DNA from: Pseudomonas sp. MWU13-2105
GTDB lineage: Bacteria; Pseudomonadota; Gammaproteobacteria; Pseudomonadales; Pseudomonadaceae
DNA: 64,000 nucleotides
Assembly (NCBI RefSeq): GCF_023242315.1
Contig: NZ_JALLIY010000005.1
Span: 248,001-312,000, forward strand
Reading direction: 5' to 3'
Position numbers and translations under genes: made by a program. The notes under the pieces were generated by a model. That model was given only the letters and a program-made list of their open reading frames with translations. It made no database searches and was not told where the DNA came from. Positions 17,319 through 26,230 of the stretch are shown here, one piece after another. Position 1 is the first letter of the stretch; each line of letters opens with the position of its first letter.

Positions 17319-17615
17319 TGAGTGCGGTCCTGAAGTTCGTTGAGGTCATGGCGTGACAAGCATTCGCTCCGTTTCAGGAGCCGTGATGCAACGCTGCAGC
17401 ACATCGTCATTACAACACCGTGAAATCAGCAGATGGCGTTAAAAGCGACCTCTGCTCAATACAAACCACCGTTTTGGTACCTCCCCTCAGCAGACTTTGC
17501 GGGTCGCTCCAGCCTTGGGCAAACCCCGTATTCATGCGCTCTTATGGACCTTTATAGCGCTATACAGGCTCAATACGAACTGAACCACCGCAGAACCTGC
17601 GCCGGGCCGAACGAA
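17319..17615. other. Non-coding region upstream of the importer operon
   Basis: No convincing coding frame was found here. It should contain the promoter of the HAD-led operon reading leftward. The most structured element is the perfect 12-base palindrome TATAGCGCTATA at 17553-17564, flanked by TTATGGACC at 17542-17550. It could be an operator for a GntR/MocR-like regulator encoded elsewhere. No second copy was noticed in the window. Confidence 0.4.
17553..17564. promoter_or_regulatory. Candidate operator palindrome
   Basis: TATAGCGCTATA is a perfect palindrome about 235 bases upstream of the HAD-led importer operon. The assignment rests on symmetry and position only. Confidence 0.3.
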
Positions 17616-17645
17616 AACGGGCGCTTCCCTGCGGAAGCGCCCGTT
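17616..17645 (-). terminator. Intrinsic terminator for the aldehyde dehydrogenase gene
   Basis: A perfect 13-base-pair stem (AACGGGCGCTTCC and its complement) encloses a four-base loop. On the minus strand it is followed by TTTTCG, so it should end leftward transcripts from the aldehyde dehydrogenase at 17843. The plus-strand side has a shorter T run. Confidence 0.65.
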
Positions 17646-17690
17646 TGGGTGCGGTTTGAACCCCTGAGGTGCGATGTCGTGCCATGTACT

Positions 17691-17823
17691 TGTGGCGAGG
17701 GAGCTTGCTCCCGTTCGACTGTGAAGCAGTCGCGCAAGCGCCTGACAGGTTTTACTTGAAGCACCGCAGTGGCTGGTTTTGGGGGCGCTTCGCCCCCCAA
17801 CGGGAGCAAGCTCCCTCGCCACA
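17691..17823. repeat. REP doublet (REPIN-like)
   Basis: Two exact 23-base inverted arms, 17691-17713 and 17801-17823, share the core GAGGGAGCTTGCTCCC, which is itself palindromic. They bracket an 87-base spacer containing another hairpin at 17781-17797 (GGGGGCG, loop, CGCCCCC). This is the usual form of paired REP elements between genes in fluorescens-group Pseudomonas. It lies just downstream of the aldehyde dehydrogenase gene. Confidence 0.75.
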
Positions 17824-17842
17824 GGGGATTATGTTCTGCGCG

Positions 17843-19315
17843 TTACTGCACGATATCGATCAGCACACTCTTGAAGCGCAAATTGGCCTCGAACGCTTCG
17901 CGCCCCAGATCCTTGCCGATCCCGGAACGCTTGTAGCCACCGGTCGGCAGGATGTAGTCGTTACTGCGCCCGTAACGATTGACCCATACGGTCCCTGCTT
18001 CCAGGCGCCGAACCAGGCGCAAGGCGCGATTGAGATCGGCGGTGTGCACCCCCGCCGCCAGGCCGTAGGTCGCATGGGCCGCCAGGCTCAACGCCTGCTC
18101 TTCGTCGTCGAACGCCTGCACCGTCAACACCGGGCCAAAAATTTCTTCGCAGACCGCCGGATTCTGGTTATCCAGACCGACCAGCAAGGTCGGCTGGTAA
18201 TAGGCCCCGCCCAGGCCGTCGAAGAGCCCGCCGCCGGTAAGCACTTCAGCACCGGCCTGGCGCGAGCGCTGGACGATGCCATCGATGCGGCTGGCTTGCA
18301 GCCGGGAAATGATCGGCGCCAGCGTGCTCTCGGACGACCAGGTCGGCCCGGGGCGCAGTTCCTCGAAATAGGCCTGCAAGTGGGCAATGAACGGTTCCAT
18401 GATCGAGCGCTGGATCAACAAGCGGGAACCGGACACGCACACCTGCCCGGCATTTCCGGTAATGGCCAGGGCCACCGTGCGAGCGGTCCTGGCGATATCC
18501 GGCACATCGGCGAAGACCAGTTGCGGGCTCTTGCCGCCGAGCTCCAGGGTGACCGGTTTCGGACCGACCAGTGCGCAGGTGGACATGATGCTCGAGCCGG
18601 TCGCGGTGGAGCCGGTAAAGGTCACCTTGCCCACCCGCGGATGACGGCACAAGGCATCGCCGGTGATCCGACCATCGCCCTGGATCACATTGAAGATCCC
18701 CGCCGGCAGGCCCGCCTGCACCGCCAGCTCGGCGAAACGCAGACTGGAGAACGGCGTCAGTTCCGACGGTTTGAGGACCACGGCATTACCGGCCGCCAAC
18801 GCCGGGGCGACCTTCCAGGAGGCCATGCTCAAGGGGAAATTCCACGGTGCTATGGCGGCAATTACCCCGTAGGGTTCGGCGATCTGCATGCCCAGGCGGT
18901 CGGTCTGGGTCGCGGCAACCTGACCGCCGTGCTTGTCCGCCAACTCGGCAAAAAAGCGAATGCCCTCGGCGACATAGGGAATATCCCAGGCGATCACATC
19001 CTTATGCGGACGGGTCGAGCCCACCGCCTCCAGCGGTGCCAGGACAGCAGTGTCGGCTTCGATCAAATCGGCCCAGCGGCGCATGACCCGCGCCCGTTCC
19101 CGGGGGGGGCGGCTGGCCCAATCGCTGCGATTGAACGCCCGCCAGGCATCCTCGACGGCTTCATCCACCAGATCGACATGGGCAATTGGCAACTGCGCAT
19201 AGACCTGGCCATCCGAGGGTCGCACAACGTCCAGCCCCGGTTGCGCATCACGGTATTTGCCGGCAATGAAATGAGCGCTGCGCACAGCGATAAGGCGAGG
19301 ATCGAAGCTATCCAT
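17843..19315 (-). CDS. NAD(P)-dependent aldehyde dehydrogenase
   Basis: A 490-residue aldehyde dehydrogenase of the betaine-aldehyde/gamma-aminobutyraldehyde-like type. Landmarks are IAPWNFPLSMASWK, the FTGSTATGS loop, the general-base Glu in VTLELGGKSPQL and the nucleophile Cys in GNAGQVCVSGSR. The end has LPTGGYKRSGIGKDLG, typical of dehydrogenases for aminoaldehydes. The ATG at 19315 has GGAG seven bases upstream and aligns with family starts; a longer frame to 19501 is not supported. It stands alone between the REP/terminator block and the divergent GNAT gene. It could take the aldehyde made by the flavoprotein at 15337-16611. The substrate is inferred only. Confidence 0.82.
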   Translation of the reverse strand: MDSFDPRLIAVRSAHFIAGKYRDAQPGLDVVRPSDGQVYAQLPIAHVDLVDEAVEDAWRAFNRSDWASRPPRERARVMRRWADLIEADTAVLAPLEAVGSTRPHKDVIAWDIPYVAEGIRFFAELADKHGGQVAATQTDRLGMQIAEPYGVIAAIAPWNFPLSMASWKVAPALAAGNAVVLKPSELTPFSSLRFAELAVQAGLPAGIFNVIQGDGRITGDALCRHPRVGKVTFTGSTATGSSIMSTCALVGPKPVTLELGGKSPQLVFADVPDIARTARTVALAITGNAGQVCVSGSRLLIQRSIMEPFIAHLQAYFEELRPGPTWSSESTLAPIISRLQASRIDGIVQRSRQAGAEVLTGGGLFDGLGGAYYQPTLLVGLDNQNPAVCEEIFGPVLTVQAFDDEEQALSLAAHATYGLAAGVHTADLNRALRLVRRLEAGTVWVNRYGRSNDYILPTGGYKRSGIGKDLGREAFEANLRFKSVLIDIVQ

Positions 19316-19557
19316 GGAGCACTCCAAAAGAGGGATGGCGAGTCGTGAAGCCAGGCCTCCATCGTAGAAAAAAAGCGCAAGCATTTGCTGCCGACCTTGC
19401 GCGGCAAATAAGTAGTAAGTGTGGTCTGCGGGCCTCGGGCGCGGGGAATCTGCCGAATGCTCCGGGCCCTCTTGCCAGGCCTTCACGCAGATGGGATACA
19501 AGCACTATCGCGGCGCAAAACCGCTCGCTCGTGCACACTGTTTAACGGAGACTCGCC

Positions 19558-20415
19558 ATGTCCGCCCCGCAACCTGCTGCTTATGCCTATCGCCCGATGA
19601 CGACCGCCGACCTGCCCTCGGCCCATGCCTTGTCCGTGCAATTGAAGTGGCCCCATCGGCTGGATGACTGGGCCATGTTGCAACGGGTCAGCGAAGGCTT
19701 CGTGGTCCTGGATGGCGAGCGTCTGATCGGTACGGCATTTACCTGCCCGCAAGGTGGGTTCGCGACCATCGGCCTGGTGATCGTCAGTGACGACTATCAG
19801 GGCCAGGGCATCGGTCGCCGGTTGATGGAGCAGGCGCTCAACGCCTGCCAGTCACGCACCCCGATGCTGAACGCCACCCTGGCCGGCGCGCCGCTTTACA
19901 CCAGCCAGGGCTTTATCGAGTTCGGCCGGATTCAGCAGCACCAAGGTCAAGCCCATGCGCCCGCCAGCGAGCCATTGGCCGACGGTGAAGCATGTCGTCC
20001 GCTGCACGAGGCCGATAGGCCTCGTCAACTGGCGCTGGCCAACGCCGCCAGCGGGCTGGAGCGCAAAACCGTGCTCATGGCGCTCCAGGATGCGGTCGAA
20101 CATTCGGTGGGCATCGAGCGCGACGGCCAGTTGCGCGCCTTTGCCCTGCTGCGCCCGTTTGGCCGTGGTCGTTGCATCGGTCCGGTGGTCGCGGAAAATC
20201 CCGAACAAGCCAAACAGCTGATCGCCGCGCTACTGGCCCAGGTCCCGGGCGCGTTCGTACGCATCGACATTCCAGCGGACAGTGGCTTGAGCGACTGGCT
20301 GGAGTCGGCCGGCCTCAAGCAGGTCGACACCGTGGCGCAAATGGCACGGGGCGTACCGCCGCAGGCGGTCAACGGTGTCCGCCAGTTCGCGCTTGTCACC
20401 CAAGCCATTGGTTGA
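19558..20415 (+). CDS. GNAT-family N-acetyltransferase
   Basis: A 285-residue protein whose first half is a GNAT domain: the acetyl-CoA-binding motif A is IGLVIVSDDYQGQGIGRRLMEQAL, with the Q-G-x-G-x-G/R loop at about residues 80-87. The second half (about 140-285) resembles the extra domain of GNAT proteins that are annotated only generally. A GGAG ribosome site lies eight bases before the ATG. It is divergent from the aldehyde dehydrogenase and 66 bases ahead of the bicupin gene on the same strand. The acceptor substrate is unknown. Confidence 0.78.
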   Translation: MSAPQPAAYAYRPMTTADLPSAHALSVQLKWPHRLDDWAMLQRVSEGFVVLDGERLIGTAFTCPQGGFATIGLVIVSDDYQGQGIGRRLMEQALNACQSRTPMLNATLAGAPLYTSQGFIEFGRIQQHQGQAHAPASEPLADGEACRPLHEADRPRQLALANAASGLERKTVLMALQDAVEHSVGIERDGQLRAFALLRPFGRGRCIGPVVAENPEQAKQLIAALLAQVPGAFVRIDIPADSGLSDWLESAGLKQVDTVAQMARGVPPQAVNGVRQFALVTQAIG

Positions 20416-20481
20416 CCGCTGCGCACATAGAAATCGCCGCCATCCCCCCTCAACCGCCCATTTCCAGGGAGCGTCACCCGT

Positions 20482-21195
20482 ATGCCTGAACCTACCGTTC
20501 TGCTCTTGGCTCGCGCCGACGGCAGCCGTGTCACCACGTCTTTCAAAACGATGCCCTTGAGCGCTGCCGATCCATTCGGAGAATACCGCCAGGTCGCCTA
20601 TACCGGGACCGACGGTATCAGCGCGGGGATGGTGAGCACAGGCCAGGTACTCGATATCGATGTTTTTCCGCACACTGAAATGATCGTGATCCACACTGGC
20701 AGCGTCGTGCTGCAATCCCAAGGCCAGACACTGAAACTGGGCGTCGGCGCGAGCGCGGTGATCGGACGCGGCACGACCTTCCGGCTGCTGGCGCAGCCCG
20801 ATACCCGCTGGGCCTTCTGTGCCGTCATCGACCCCGCGGCTGAACCGACGCCGGGCCTGACAGCGCTGGACCGGCAAGCGCTGCTCTCGCCTTCGGCCGC
20901 CCCGGAAGCCCACATCCTGATCGGACCCACCCCGCAGTGCCGGTCCGGCAATGCCTTCGAAGACGCCAATAGCGACCTGCGCGTCGGCGTCTGGGACTCG
21001 ACGCCCTACGAACGCCAGGGTCGAGCGCACAAACTCAATGAGCTGATGCACCTGATTGAAGGCAGTGTCACCTTGCAGGCAGCCGATGGTACGAGCCTGA
21101 CGGTCAACACCGGTGATACGGTGTTCGTACCGCAAGGCGCGCCGTGCGCGTGGAAAAGCACCCGTTATGTGCGCAAATTCTACGCGGTGAAATAA
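20482..21195 (+). CDS. Bicupin (cupin_3-like) protein
   Basis: A 237-residue protein with two cupin repeats. The first has HTEMIVIHTGSVVLQSQGQTL near residues 64-84; the second has LNELMHLIEGSVTLQAADG and DTVFVPQGAPCAWKS near residues 184-230. The metal-binding His positions are incomplete in both, so catalysis is not assured. Members of this group are often encoded beside amine and amino-acid catabolic genes, with poorly known roles in binding or isomerisation. It probably shares a transcript with the GNAT gene 66 bases upstream and converges on the RND gene 24 bases downstream. Confidence 0.75.
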   Translation: MPEPTVLLLARADGSRVTTSFKTMPLSAADPFGEYRQVAYTGTDGISAGMVSTGQVLDIDVFPHTEMIVIHTGSVVLQSQGQTLKLGVGASAVIGRGTTFRLLAQPDTRWAFCAVIDPAAEPTPGLTALDRQALLSPSAAPEAHILIGPTPQCRSGNAFEDANSDLRVGVWDSTPYERQGRAHKLNELMHLIEGSVTLQAADGTSLTVNTGDTVFVPQGAPCAWKSTRYVRKFYAVK

Positions 21196-21219
21196 CGCCG
21201 TGGCGCAACGGCTCCTGCA

Positions 21220-23628
21220 TCACTGCACCAACAGCCTCGCTTCAGGCTTTTTTGCGAAGACCTTGCGCGGCAGCAGCAACCAGGCCAGCGCCGGCAGCAG
21301 GATCAAGGCCCCGAGCATGTTCACCAGGAACATGAAGGCCAGCAGGATGCCCATGTCGGCCTGGAACTTGATCGGCGAGAAGGCCCAGGTCGACACCGCC
21401 ACCGCCAGGGTCATACCGGTCAGCAACACCACCTTGCCGGTGAACAGCAGCGCCTGGTAATAGGCCTGGGCCAGGCTGTCACCGGCGCGCATCCGTGCCA
21501 GGATCACGCTCAAGACATAAAGCGCATAGTCGATGCCGATGCCCACGCCGAGGGCGATCACCGGCAGGGTCGCAACTTTCACCCCCATTCCCAGCGCGAC
21601 CATCAGCGCCTCGCAAAGAATCGAGGTGAGCATCAGCGGCAGCATCGCACAGAGAGTGGCACGCCAGCTGCGGAAGGTCAGCAGGCACAACAGGCTGACC
21701 GCGCCATACACCCAGAACAACATTTCGTGCATGGATTTCTTCACCACGATATTGGTCGCCGCTTCGATACCGGCGCTGCCGGCGGCGAGCATGAACTTGA
21801 CCTCCGGCACCGGATGCCCACTGATGAACTGCTCGCTGGCGGCCACCACCCGGCTCAACGTATCGGCCTTGTGATCGGCCAGGTACACGTACAGCGAGAG
21901 CATCGAGCAGCCCTGGTTGAACAGCTCCCGCGGCGCCCGGGTCTGTACCGCGCCCAACGCACCGTCATTGGGGATCAGCTCATACCATTTGAAGTTGCCT
22001 TCGTTGTAACCGACCGTGGCCATCTTGCTCAACGCCGCCATCGAGGTGGTCGACTCCACGCCCGGCAGTTGCTCCAGCCGCCAGGCCAACTGGTCCACCG
22101 CCGCCAGGCTGGCGTAGCGCGTGCACTGATCTTCCGGAGTCTTGATCATGACCACGAAAATGTCCGAGCTGGCTGCATAGTTGGCGGTCATGAATTGTGC
22201 GTCACGGTTGTAGCGCGAATCGACGCGCAACTCCGGAGCACCGGGATCGAGATCACCGATCTTCAACTGCAGGCTCACGGCGAAACCGAACGCAGCCAGC
22301 AACAGGCCACCGAGCATGGCGCCGATGGCCCAGCGGCGCTGGGTGAACAGATCGAGAACACGCCACAACGGATGCTTGATCCGGGCCTGCAACTCGGCGG
22401 TCTCCGAACTCAGGCTGCGTTGCGCCGCCGCCGGGCTGACACCGATATAGCTGAGCAGGATCGGCAGCAGGATCAGGTTGGTGAAGATCAGCACCGCCAC
22501 GCCGAGGCTGGCGGTGATCGCCAGGTCCTGGATGACCCGGATATTGATCAGCAGCAACACCGCGAACCCCACCGCATCGCAGAGCAACGCGGTCATGCCG
22601 GCGGCGAACAGGCGGCGGAAGGTATAACGCGCGGCCACCACCCGGTGGGTGCCGCGACCGACGTCCTGCATGATGCCGTTCATCTTCTGCGCGCCATGGC
22701 TCATGCCAATGGCGAACACCAGAAACGGCACCAGCGCCGAGTAAGGGTCCAGCTCATAACCGAGGATCGCCAGCAGCCCCAGTTGCCAGAGCACTGCCAC
22801 CAGCGAACAGATCACCACCAGCAGGGTGCTGCGCGCGCAACGGGTGTAGCCATAAAGCACCACCACGGTCACCAGTACCGCCACCAGGAAGAACAGCAGG
22901 ACCTGGCTCAGGCCCTCGATCAGATCACCGGCAATCTTGGTGAAGCCGGTGATGTGGATCCGCAGGTCATCAGTCTGGTACTTGTTGCGCAACGCTTCCA
23001 ACTGCCGGGAAAACTCGCCGTAGTCCAGGGACTTGCCGGTTTGCGGACTGATTTCGAGCAAGGGCACGAAGATTACGCTGGACTTGAAGTTGCCGGCCAC
23101 CAACTGACCGACCTCTCCGGAGCGGGCGACGTTGGTGCGCACCTGCTCGATACTGGCGGCGGAACCGTCATAGTCATCGGGGATCACGGTACCGCCATCG
23201 AGGCCCTCTTCCGTCACGGCGGTCCAGCGCGTGGTCGGAGTCCATAACGACTTCATGTACGGCCGGTCCACGCCCGGCAGCAAATAGAGCTCGTCGTTGA
23301 GCCTGGCCAGCGTGTCGAGGTAGTCCTTGCTGAAGATACTGCCTTGCTTGACCTCCACGGCAACCCGCAACGAGTTGCCCAGGCCACTCAGCTCACTGCG
23401 ATTGTTCAGGAAGTTGGCGACATAGGGGTGGCCACTGGGAATGGTCTTTTCATAGCTGGCGTTGATGCCGATGCGCGTAGCCTGCCAGCCGAGCAGCAGG
23501 GTCACCAGCAGGCACAGCAGGATCACCAGCGGTCGATGGTTGAAAATCGCCCGCTCGGCGAAATTGCCCGACGCCCGGTCGAAGTCCTCCAGGCGGCCAA
23601 TCACGGTTTGGGTTTTGTCGTCTTTCAA
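21220..23628 (-). CDS. RND-superfamily (MMPL-type) transporter
   Basis: An 802-residue membrane protein with RND topology: a single N-terminal helix (LVILLCLLVTLLLGW), a periplasmic domain, a bundle of about five helices around residues 250-400, then the same pattern repeated in the C-terminal half. ALGVGIGIDYALYVLSVILARM and the ELDPYSALVPFLVFAIGMSHG block are typical of hydrophobe exporters. The TTG at 23628 with CAGGAG six bases upstream is the best start; the upstream ATG in frame has no such site. It is the last gene of the DUF1302-DUF1329-YCF48-RND set, which recurs beside genes for breaking down hydrophobic compounds in proteobacteria. Substrate and direction are unknown. Confidence 0.86.
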   Translation of the reverse strand: MKDDKTQTVIGRLEDFDRASGNFAERAIFNHRPLVILLCLLVTLLLGWQATRIGINASYEKTIPSGHPYVANFLNNRSELSGLGNSLRVAVEVKQGSIFSKDYLDTLARLNDELYLLPGVDRPYMKSLWTPTTRWTAVTEEGLDGGTVIPDDYDGSAASIEQVRTNVARSGEVGQLVAGNFKSSVIFVPLLEISPQTGKSLDYGEFSRQLEALRNKYQTDDLRIHITGFTKIAGDLIEGLSQVLLFFLVAVLVTVVVLYGYTRCARSTLLVVICSLVAVLWQLGLLAILGYELDPYSALVPFLVFAIGMSHGAQKMNGIMQDVGRGTHRVVAARYTFRRLFAAGMTALLCDAVGFAVLLLINIRVIQDLAITASLGVAVLIFTNLILLPILLSYIGVSPAAAQRSLSSETAELQARIKHPLWRVLDLFTQRRWAIGAMLGGLLLAAFGFAVSLQLKIGDLDPGAPELRVDSRYNRDAQFMTANYAASSDIFVVMIKTPEDQCTRYASLAAVDQLAWRLEQLPGVESTTSMAALSKMATVGYNEGNFKWYELIPNDGALGAVQTRAPRELFNQGCSMLSLYVYLADHKADTLSRVVAASEQFISGHPVPEVKFMLAAGSAGIEAATNIVVKKSMHEMLFWVYGAVSLLCLLTFRSWRATLCAMLPLMLTSILCEALMVALGMGVKVATLPVIALGVGIGIDYALYVLSVILARMRAGDSLAQAYYQALLFTGKVVLLTGMTLAVAVSTWAFSPIKFQADMGILLAFMFLVNMLGALILLPALAWLLLPRKVFAKKPEARLLVQ

Positions 23629-23680
23629 GTCTGACTCCTGTTGCACGGGCCATGGCCCGATAGCGCTACACCGTGAAATT

Positions 23681-24784
23681 TCAAGGTTTGCCGGATGCCC
23701 GCGGATCCTGGTCAGCGGCCACGCCACTCAAACCGACACTGGCCAGACTGCCGTCAGCGGCCTGTTGCACGGCCGCAAGCGTCGCGCCGTTGCGGCTCTG
23801 ACGCTTGTCGAAGCTGCGTCCCTGGTCATGGCTGAGCAGCAGTTCTCCACTCTGGCTGGCCAGCAGCAGGCTGCCGTCGTGTAGCTCGATGGCGCTCGCC
23901 AGCGTTGAGTCGATAGCCGTGTCGAGGCGCCGCCAACTGTTGCCACGATCCTCGGAGCGCCAGGCGTTGCCGCGCAAACCATAGGCAATCCAGGCGCCCT
24001 CACGGGTGCCGAGCAGGCCGAAGAAGCTGCCGTCATAGGGTGATTTCAGGGCCTGGAACGAATCCCCGGCGTCGCTCGAACGCAATAACAGGCCGCGCTC
24101 GCCCACCAGCAACAGATCGTTGCCCAAGCCACGAATGCCGTACAGGTTCAGGCCTTGCGGATTGTCCACATGGCGCATCCACGGCCGCCAGTTTTGCCCG
24201 CCGTCGTCAGTGCGATAGATCTGGTTGTAGGCACCGACGACGTAGCCGTGCAGCCGATCCCTGAAATACAGGTCGAGAAACGGCTTGTCCGGTCCGTCAG
24301 CCAATAAGTGCCGGGCCTGCTCCAGGTTGCCGGCACCATCCGGCTGCTCGGAATCGCGCTGCGCGGCCTGCACCGCCAGCGCGGCGGCAGCTTCACCGTC
24401 GAGCTGCTTGTGCCAGGTTTCACCACCGTCCGCGCTGTGCAATACCACCCCTAGGTGACCGACGGCCCAGCCCTGCCGGGCATCGACGAATTGCACTGCG
24501 GTCAGGCTTACGCTGACCGGAACACTGGCCTGGCGCCAGGTAGCTCCCGAATCATCCGAGAGCAGCACGATGCCGCGCTCACCGACCGCCACCAGGCGCT
24601 CACCGGCCCGAGTCATCCCCAGCAACACCGCGTGCCGGGCCTTGGCGGTGGCCACTGCCGGCTGCTGCAGGACCGCAAATGTCGCGGCCCGCACGCCAAG
24701 CCAAGGACTCGCCAGCAGGCACACCGCCAAGGCACGGACCATCCAACGCCGAGCGAGACTCGCAAAGATTTTTTCAAGGTTCAT
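23681..24784 (-). CDS. YCF48/BNR-repeat exported protein
   Basis: A 367-residue exported protein. The hydrophobic stretch WMVRALAVCLLASPWLGVRA at its start looks like a signal sequence. The rest is made of BNR/Asp-box-like repeats, seen as SDDSGATWRQ, SADGGETWHK, TDDGGQNWRP, SSDAGDSFQA, SEDRGNSWRR and SHDQGRSFDK, which should form a beta-propeller. Proteins of this type, often named photosystem II stability factor-like, accompany RND transporters and DUF1302/1329 proteins in pseudomonads, as here. The start at 24784 is taken for its GGGAT site. A role in assembling or guiding the envelope transporter is inference. Confidence 0.8.
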   Translation of the reverse strand: MNLEKIFASLARRWMVRALAVCLLASPWLGVRAATFAVLQQPAVATAKARHAVLLGMTRAGERLVAVGERGIVLLSDDSGATWRQASVPVSVSLTAVQFVDARQGWAVGHLGVVLHSADGGETWHKQLDGEAAAALAVQAAQRDSEQPDGAGNLEQARHLLADGPDKPFLDLYFRDRLHGYVVGAYNQIYRTDDGGQNWRPWMRHVDNPQGLNLYGIRGLGNDLLLVGERGLLLRSSDAGDSFQALKSPYDGSFFGLLGTREGAWIAYGLRGNAWRSEDRGNSWRRLDTAIDSTLASAIELHDGSLLLASQSGELLLSHDQGRSFDKRQSRNGATLAAVQQAADGSLASVGLSGVAADQDPRASGKP

Positions 24785-24853
24785 GTCTTTATCCCGCTTG
24801 AACACCCACAAGCGGCCGCGCAAGGCTTCTCTCCCGTTACGGCCGCCCGAGGC

Positions 24854-26215
24854 TCAACGCATGTTTTCGTTGGCCATGGCATCTGGCGTGAAGAAGGAAG
24901 CCGAAGGTTTCGCGACTTTCTGGTACTGGACCGCCAGGTCGTTGCTCGATGAGTTGAGAAAGTAGGCGCCGGTGTCGAGGTTGTAGCTGCCCCACATGAC
25001 CTGTGCGGTCAGTGCCGGCAGGTCCGGCGCCAACAGCGTCAGCGAATACATCTGGCGTCCCAGCTTGCCCTGGGCGTCATATCCGTCGGCCATCAGGATC
25101 TGCCAGGAATCCTCGTCGATGTAGTAGGTCCGACGCGGCACGACATGACGCTTGCCGGATTTGAGCGTGGCCTCGACCACCCAGACCCGATGTTTCTCCC
25201 AGCGCACCAGATCGGGATTGAGGAAGTTCGGTTTGACCAGCTCGTCGCTCTTGGCCAGACCGGCGCGATTATTGTTGTAGGCGACGATCAGTTCTTTCTT
25301 GCCCATCAGCTTGAGGTCATAGCGGTCGGTCGGCCCGAACAGCATGAAGGCTTCGTCGAACAGGCCGACACCGGAGGTGACGAAGTCCGGGGTGTCATAG
25401 GCAATATTCGGCGCCCGGCGCACCCGGCGCTGACCAACCAGATACTGCCAGGCCGCACGGTTGGCCGGGTCCAGGTCCCAATGGGTCATCAGGCCTTCGC
25501 CGGCCTTGGACGACGGTAGCTCGGTGAAGAGTTTGCCAATCAGGTATTTGCCGGAGAAATTTTCCGGGCTGCCGTTTTCGATGTAATAGGGAAACTGGTA
25601 GGTGTACAGCGCCCGGGTGGCCTGGACTTTCTTGCCGCCAGCGGTCATCAGCCAGGTGTCGAAAGGTGAACTGATGGTGTCGCCGCCCTGCCAGGACAGC
25701 CGGTAGTTCCACAGCACTTGCGCGCCGTTGTCCGGAATCGGAAACGGGATACCGCCATAGGCCCCGGTGACTTTCTCGCTCTCGACATCCAGCATGGCAC
25801 GGCCGGCGTTCTTCGCGGTGTTGTCATACACCCATTGCGGGGCAGCGGCCGAGCGGTGGGTCGGATAGACGTCCAGGCGATAGTCCGGGTATTTCTTCAA
25901 CAGGATCTTGGTGCCTTCGGCCAACTCGTTGGCGTACTGCGCCATATTCGCGGCCTTGATCGAGTACAGCGGCTTCTCCCCGGCGAATGGATCGGCACGC
26001 TTGTCACCGGCTTTGTAGCCGGGCGCGACCTGGGTATAGCCGCCATTCCAGGCCGGGATGCTGCCATCGGCGTTGCCGGCACGCTCGCCGCCAAGGGGGG
26101 TCAGTTCGGATTTCAAGCGGGCGGCCTGTTCGGGCGACACCGCCGCCTGCGCCAGGCTGATGCCGGCCAAGGCCAGGGTGAGGACGCAGGTGTTGAGAAA
26201 AGCGTTGTTCTGCAT
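24854..26215 (-). CDS. DUF1329 outer-membrane-associated protein
   Basis: A 453-residue protein with an N-terminal signal peptide (LTLALAGISLAQAA) and the full DUF1329 body, including QYLVGQRRVRRAPNIAYD and NRAGLAKSDELVKPNFLNPDLVRWEKHRVWVVEATL. DUF1329 proteins are related to the LolB/LppM-like lipid-binding fold and occur with DUF1302 partners. It lies 15 bases downstream of the DUF1302 gene, so the two should be co-translated. Function is undefined; handling a hydrophobic compound at the outer membrane is a common inference. Confidence 0.85.
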   Translation of the reverse strand: MQNNAFLNTCVLTLALAGISLAQAAVSPEQAARLKSELTPLGGERAGNADGSIPAWNGGYTQVAPGYKAGDKRADPFAGEKPLYSIKAANMAQYANELAEGTKILLKKYPDYRLDVYPTHRSAAAPQWVYDNTAKNAGRAMLDVESEKVTGAYGGIPFPIPDNGAQVLWNYRLSWQGGDTISSPFDTWLMTAGGKKVQATRALYTYQFPYYIENGSPENFSGKYLIGKLFTELPSSKAGEGLMTHWDLDPANRAAWQYLVGQRRVRRAPNIAYDTPDFVTSGVGLFDEAFMLFGPTDRYDLKLMGKKELIVAYNNNRAGLAKSDELVKPNFLNPDLVRWEKHRVWVVEATLKSGKRHVVPRRTYYIDEDSWQILMADGYDAQGKLGRQMYSLTLLAPDLPALTAQVMWGSYNLDTGAYFLNSSSNDLAVQYQKVAKPSASFFTPDAMANENMR

Positions 26216-26230
26216 GGCGAATCCACCTTG

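Noticed and set aside
17781..17797. GGGGGCG hairpin inside the REP doublet as a terminator
   Set aside because: Neither strand has a T run after the stem; it is treated as part of the repeat spacer.
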